Origin: an uncultured Bacillaceae bacterium
GTDB lineage: Bacteria; Bacillota; Bacilli; Bacillales; Pradoshiaceae
Direction: 5' to 3'
Assembly (NCBI GenBank): GCA_904501845.1
Contig: CAJGCH010000039.1
Coordinates: 1-15,237 of the forward strand
DNA length: 15,237 bases
In this document: one piece after another, positions 14,081 through 15,237 of the stretch
Layout: each line of letters begins with the position of its first letter
Numbering within the stretch: the stretch's first letter is position 1
The notes under the pieces: model-generated
Databases searched by the model: none
The model's input: the letters and a program-made list of their open reading frames with translations, nothing else
What the model was told of the DNA's origin: nothing
Position numbers and translations under genes: made by a program

Positions 14081-15143
14081 TGCCCTTTTCCTGGAGGAGG
14101 ACACGAAAATAATCACTGATTGACTCCCCCATGATCAGTTGACGTATCTGACGGTTTCTCTTGTTAGCAAGCGAAAAGGGGTCCGCATCGGCATGGGGAA
14201 TGAGCTCTTCCAAGATGCCCCCCTCAATGAGAAACTCCGCTTGGCCGCCCCAATATTTTTCATGACATCCCATTTCTGCCCCCCGCTTTCTCAGAAGGTC
14301 GAAGGGAACGGTGAACGTGATATCCGCCTCTCCAGGAGAGTCTAAGATGGAATCCAGTAACCGATGGTTTCGATAAGCTCTGAGCGTGCCATCTTTCCGG
14401 ATTGGACTAAACCATTCCTCTGAATCCATGCCATAATCAATCGTGAGAAGGAATCCTCGCGCTAGTTTATCGACGGCCATCTCATAGGCTGCGATCATTT
14501 GAAGCGGTATCTCGATTCGATTCATAAAGGGAGGAATATCCCATTCTCGGATGAACTGCCTGATGTCTTCATTTCTGATATCCCTGGTCGCTTCCCCTAA
14601 ATCCTCATCAATGATCGTGATTCCTGCTTCCTTCCATTCTCCGTCCTGCTTCACAGCCACATCGACTGGAAAAGCATCAAAAAATTCGTTCGAAAAGATA
14701 ATGCCCTCGATACGGGAAAGGCTTTCCAAATCAGAAAGAAACCGTACCCTGGAATCATTGCCGGTGAGATGCTCGATGCTTGCTCGATGGTATGGGCTCG
14801 CTTCAACCATATAGTACACAAGTTCCATAGCGAAATCAGCATCCTCCCGAGCAAAGCCCTTCAGCACATTGGAAGCCATTTGACCGCTCCCGCCGCCGAG
14901 CTCACAAATGACTGGCGGAAGACCCGCCTTTTTCAACTCACGGCATAGCCATTTCCCAAGAAATTCTCCAAAGACTGGTCCCATCGAGGGAGTCGTATAA
15001 AAATCACCACCACGACCAATTTTGGTCTGCTCCCGCATATAATATCCCTCTTTCGGATGATAGAGCGCCAATTCAATATATTGATGATAAGGCATAAAGG
15101 CTTCCCTATTTCTCCGAATCATCTCCATGATTATTTTTTTCAT
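14067..15143 (-). CDS. MidA/NDUFAF7-family SAM-dependent methyltransferase
   Basis: The 358-residue product carries the PF02636/COG1565 pattern. It has an N-terminal YHQYIELALYHPKEGYY segment, then GGDFYTTPSMGPVFGEFLGK (45-64), SAM motif I ICELGGGSGQ (79-88), SNEFFDAFPVDV (151-162), TIDYGMDSEEW, the GTLRAYRNHRLLD block and EADITFTVPFDLL. In mitochondria the relative NDUFAF7 methylates an arginine of a complex I subunit; the substrate of the bacterial enzymes is not established. The frame can extend to GTG 15212, but the ATG at 15143 is preferred because AAAGGGGG lies 5 bases upstream; the adjacent ATG at 15146 is too close. It is convergent with DUF2626, and its last codons form part of the shared terminator. 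No convincing promoter was seen. Confidence 0.9.
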   Translation of the reverse strand: MKKIIMEMIRRNREAFMPYHQYIELALYHPKEGYYMREQTKIGRGGDFYTTPSMGPVFGEFLGKWLCRELKKAGLPPVICELGGGSGQMASNVLKGFAREDADFAMELVYYMVEASPYHRASIEHLTGNDSRVRFLSDLESLSRIEGIIFSNEFFDAFPVDVAVKQDGEWKEAGITIIDEDLGEATRDIRNEDIRQFIREWDIPPFMNRIEIPLQMIAAYEMAVDKLARGFLLTIDYGMDSEEWFSPIRKDGTLRAYRNHRLLDSILDSPGEADITFTVPFDLLRKRGAEMGCHEKYWGGQAEFLIEGGILEELIPHADADPFSLANKRNRQIRQLIMGESISDYFRVLLQEKGNEKP

Positions 15144-15225
15144 CATATCCCCCTTTAGATAGGTCTGCTTGTTAATTTCATTTGGAATGAGCGTGCAAAC
15201 CAGGGTCAACACTTCTGTTAAAACT

Positions 15226-15237
15226 AAGGGAGTAATA
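15226..15237 (+). other. Possible ribosome binding site at the window edge
   Basis: AAGGGAG (15226-15232) followed by TAATA at the very end could be the ribosome binding site of a plus-strand gene starting just outside the window and divergent from the methyltransferase. Nothing further can be seen. Confidence 0.25.

Noticed and set aside
15144..15212. Longer N-terminus of the methyltransferase from GTG 15212
   Set aside because: No ribosome binding site precedes GTG 15212, while AAAGGGGG correctly precedes the ATG at 15143, where family-like sequence begins.

Overview
The window looks like a core-chromosome segment of a Gram-positive, endospore-forming-type member of the Bacillaceae (moderate GC, strong AAGGAGG-type ribosome binding sites). 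The gene set and order gcvT-gcvPA-gcvPB / yqhH-yqhG / yqzE / comG operon / yqgY match the Bacillus subtilis chromosome. No transposase, integrase, phage gene, CRISPR array, tRNA or rRNA was seen. All the main genes are intact.

Layout. (1) 1-1064: a YbjQ-family gene on +, then on - a small gene for a membrane-anchored, excisionase-like helix-turn-helix protein with its own terminator. (2) 1064-5410, minus strand: the glycine cleavage operon gcvT-gcvPA-gcvPB, closely packed with 4- and 8-nt overlaps. It is preceded by a tandem glycine riboswitch with an intrinsic terminator and closed by a strong hairpin. (3) 5524-7990, plus strand: yqhH (SNF2/RapA-type helicase) and yqhG (conserved, unknown), overlapping and divergent from gcv. 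(4) 8020-12829, minus strand: the competence pilus operon comGA-GB-GC-GD-GE-GF-GG, followed closely by shikimate kinase (aroK) and yqzE. It shares a hairpin terminator with the convergent yqhG. (5) 12952-14076, plus strand: a cysteine-rich winged-helix regulator divergent from comG, then a DUF2626 (YqgY-type) small membrane protein with a near-consensus sigma-A promoter. (6) 14067-15143, minus strand: a MidA/NDUFAF7-type SAM-dependent methyltransferase convergent with DUF2626; their terminator hairpin contains the methyltransferase stop codon.

How the genes work together. The gcv genes encode the T-protein and both halves of the P-protein; H- and L-proteins lie elsewhere. They are predicted to be switched on by glycine through the riboswitch. 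The comG genes encode the ATPase, the membrane platform and five pilin-like subunits of the type IV pilus that takes up DNA; the prepilin peptidase ComC is not here. yqhH/yqhG, yqzE, ybjQ and DUF2626 are conserved genes of unknown function.

I did not find a convincing new multi-gene system. The most interesting points are local: the direct yqhG-yqzE junction where B. subtilis carries sinIR and the tapA-sipW-tasA matrix genes; the non-ATG or atypical starts and dual-coded leader in comGA/GE/GF; an Asp in place of the usual Glu+5 in ComGE; a regulator with four conserved-looking cysteines facing the comG promoter; and the membrane-tethered helix-turn-helix protein.
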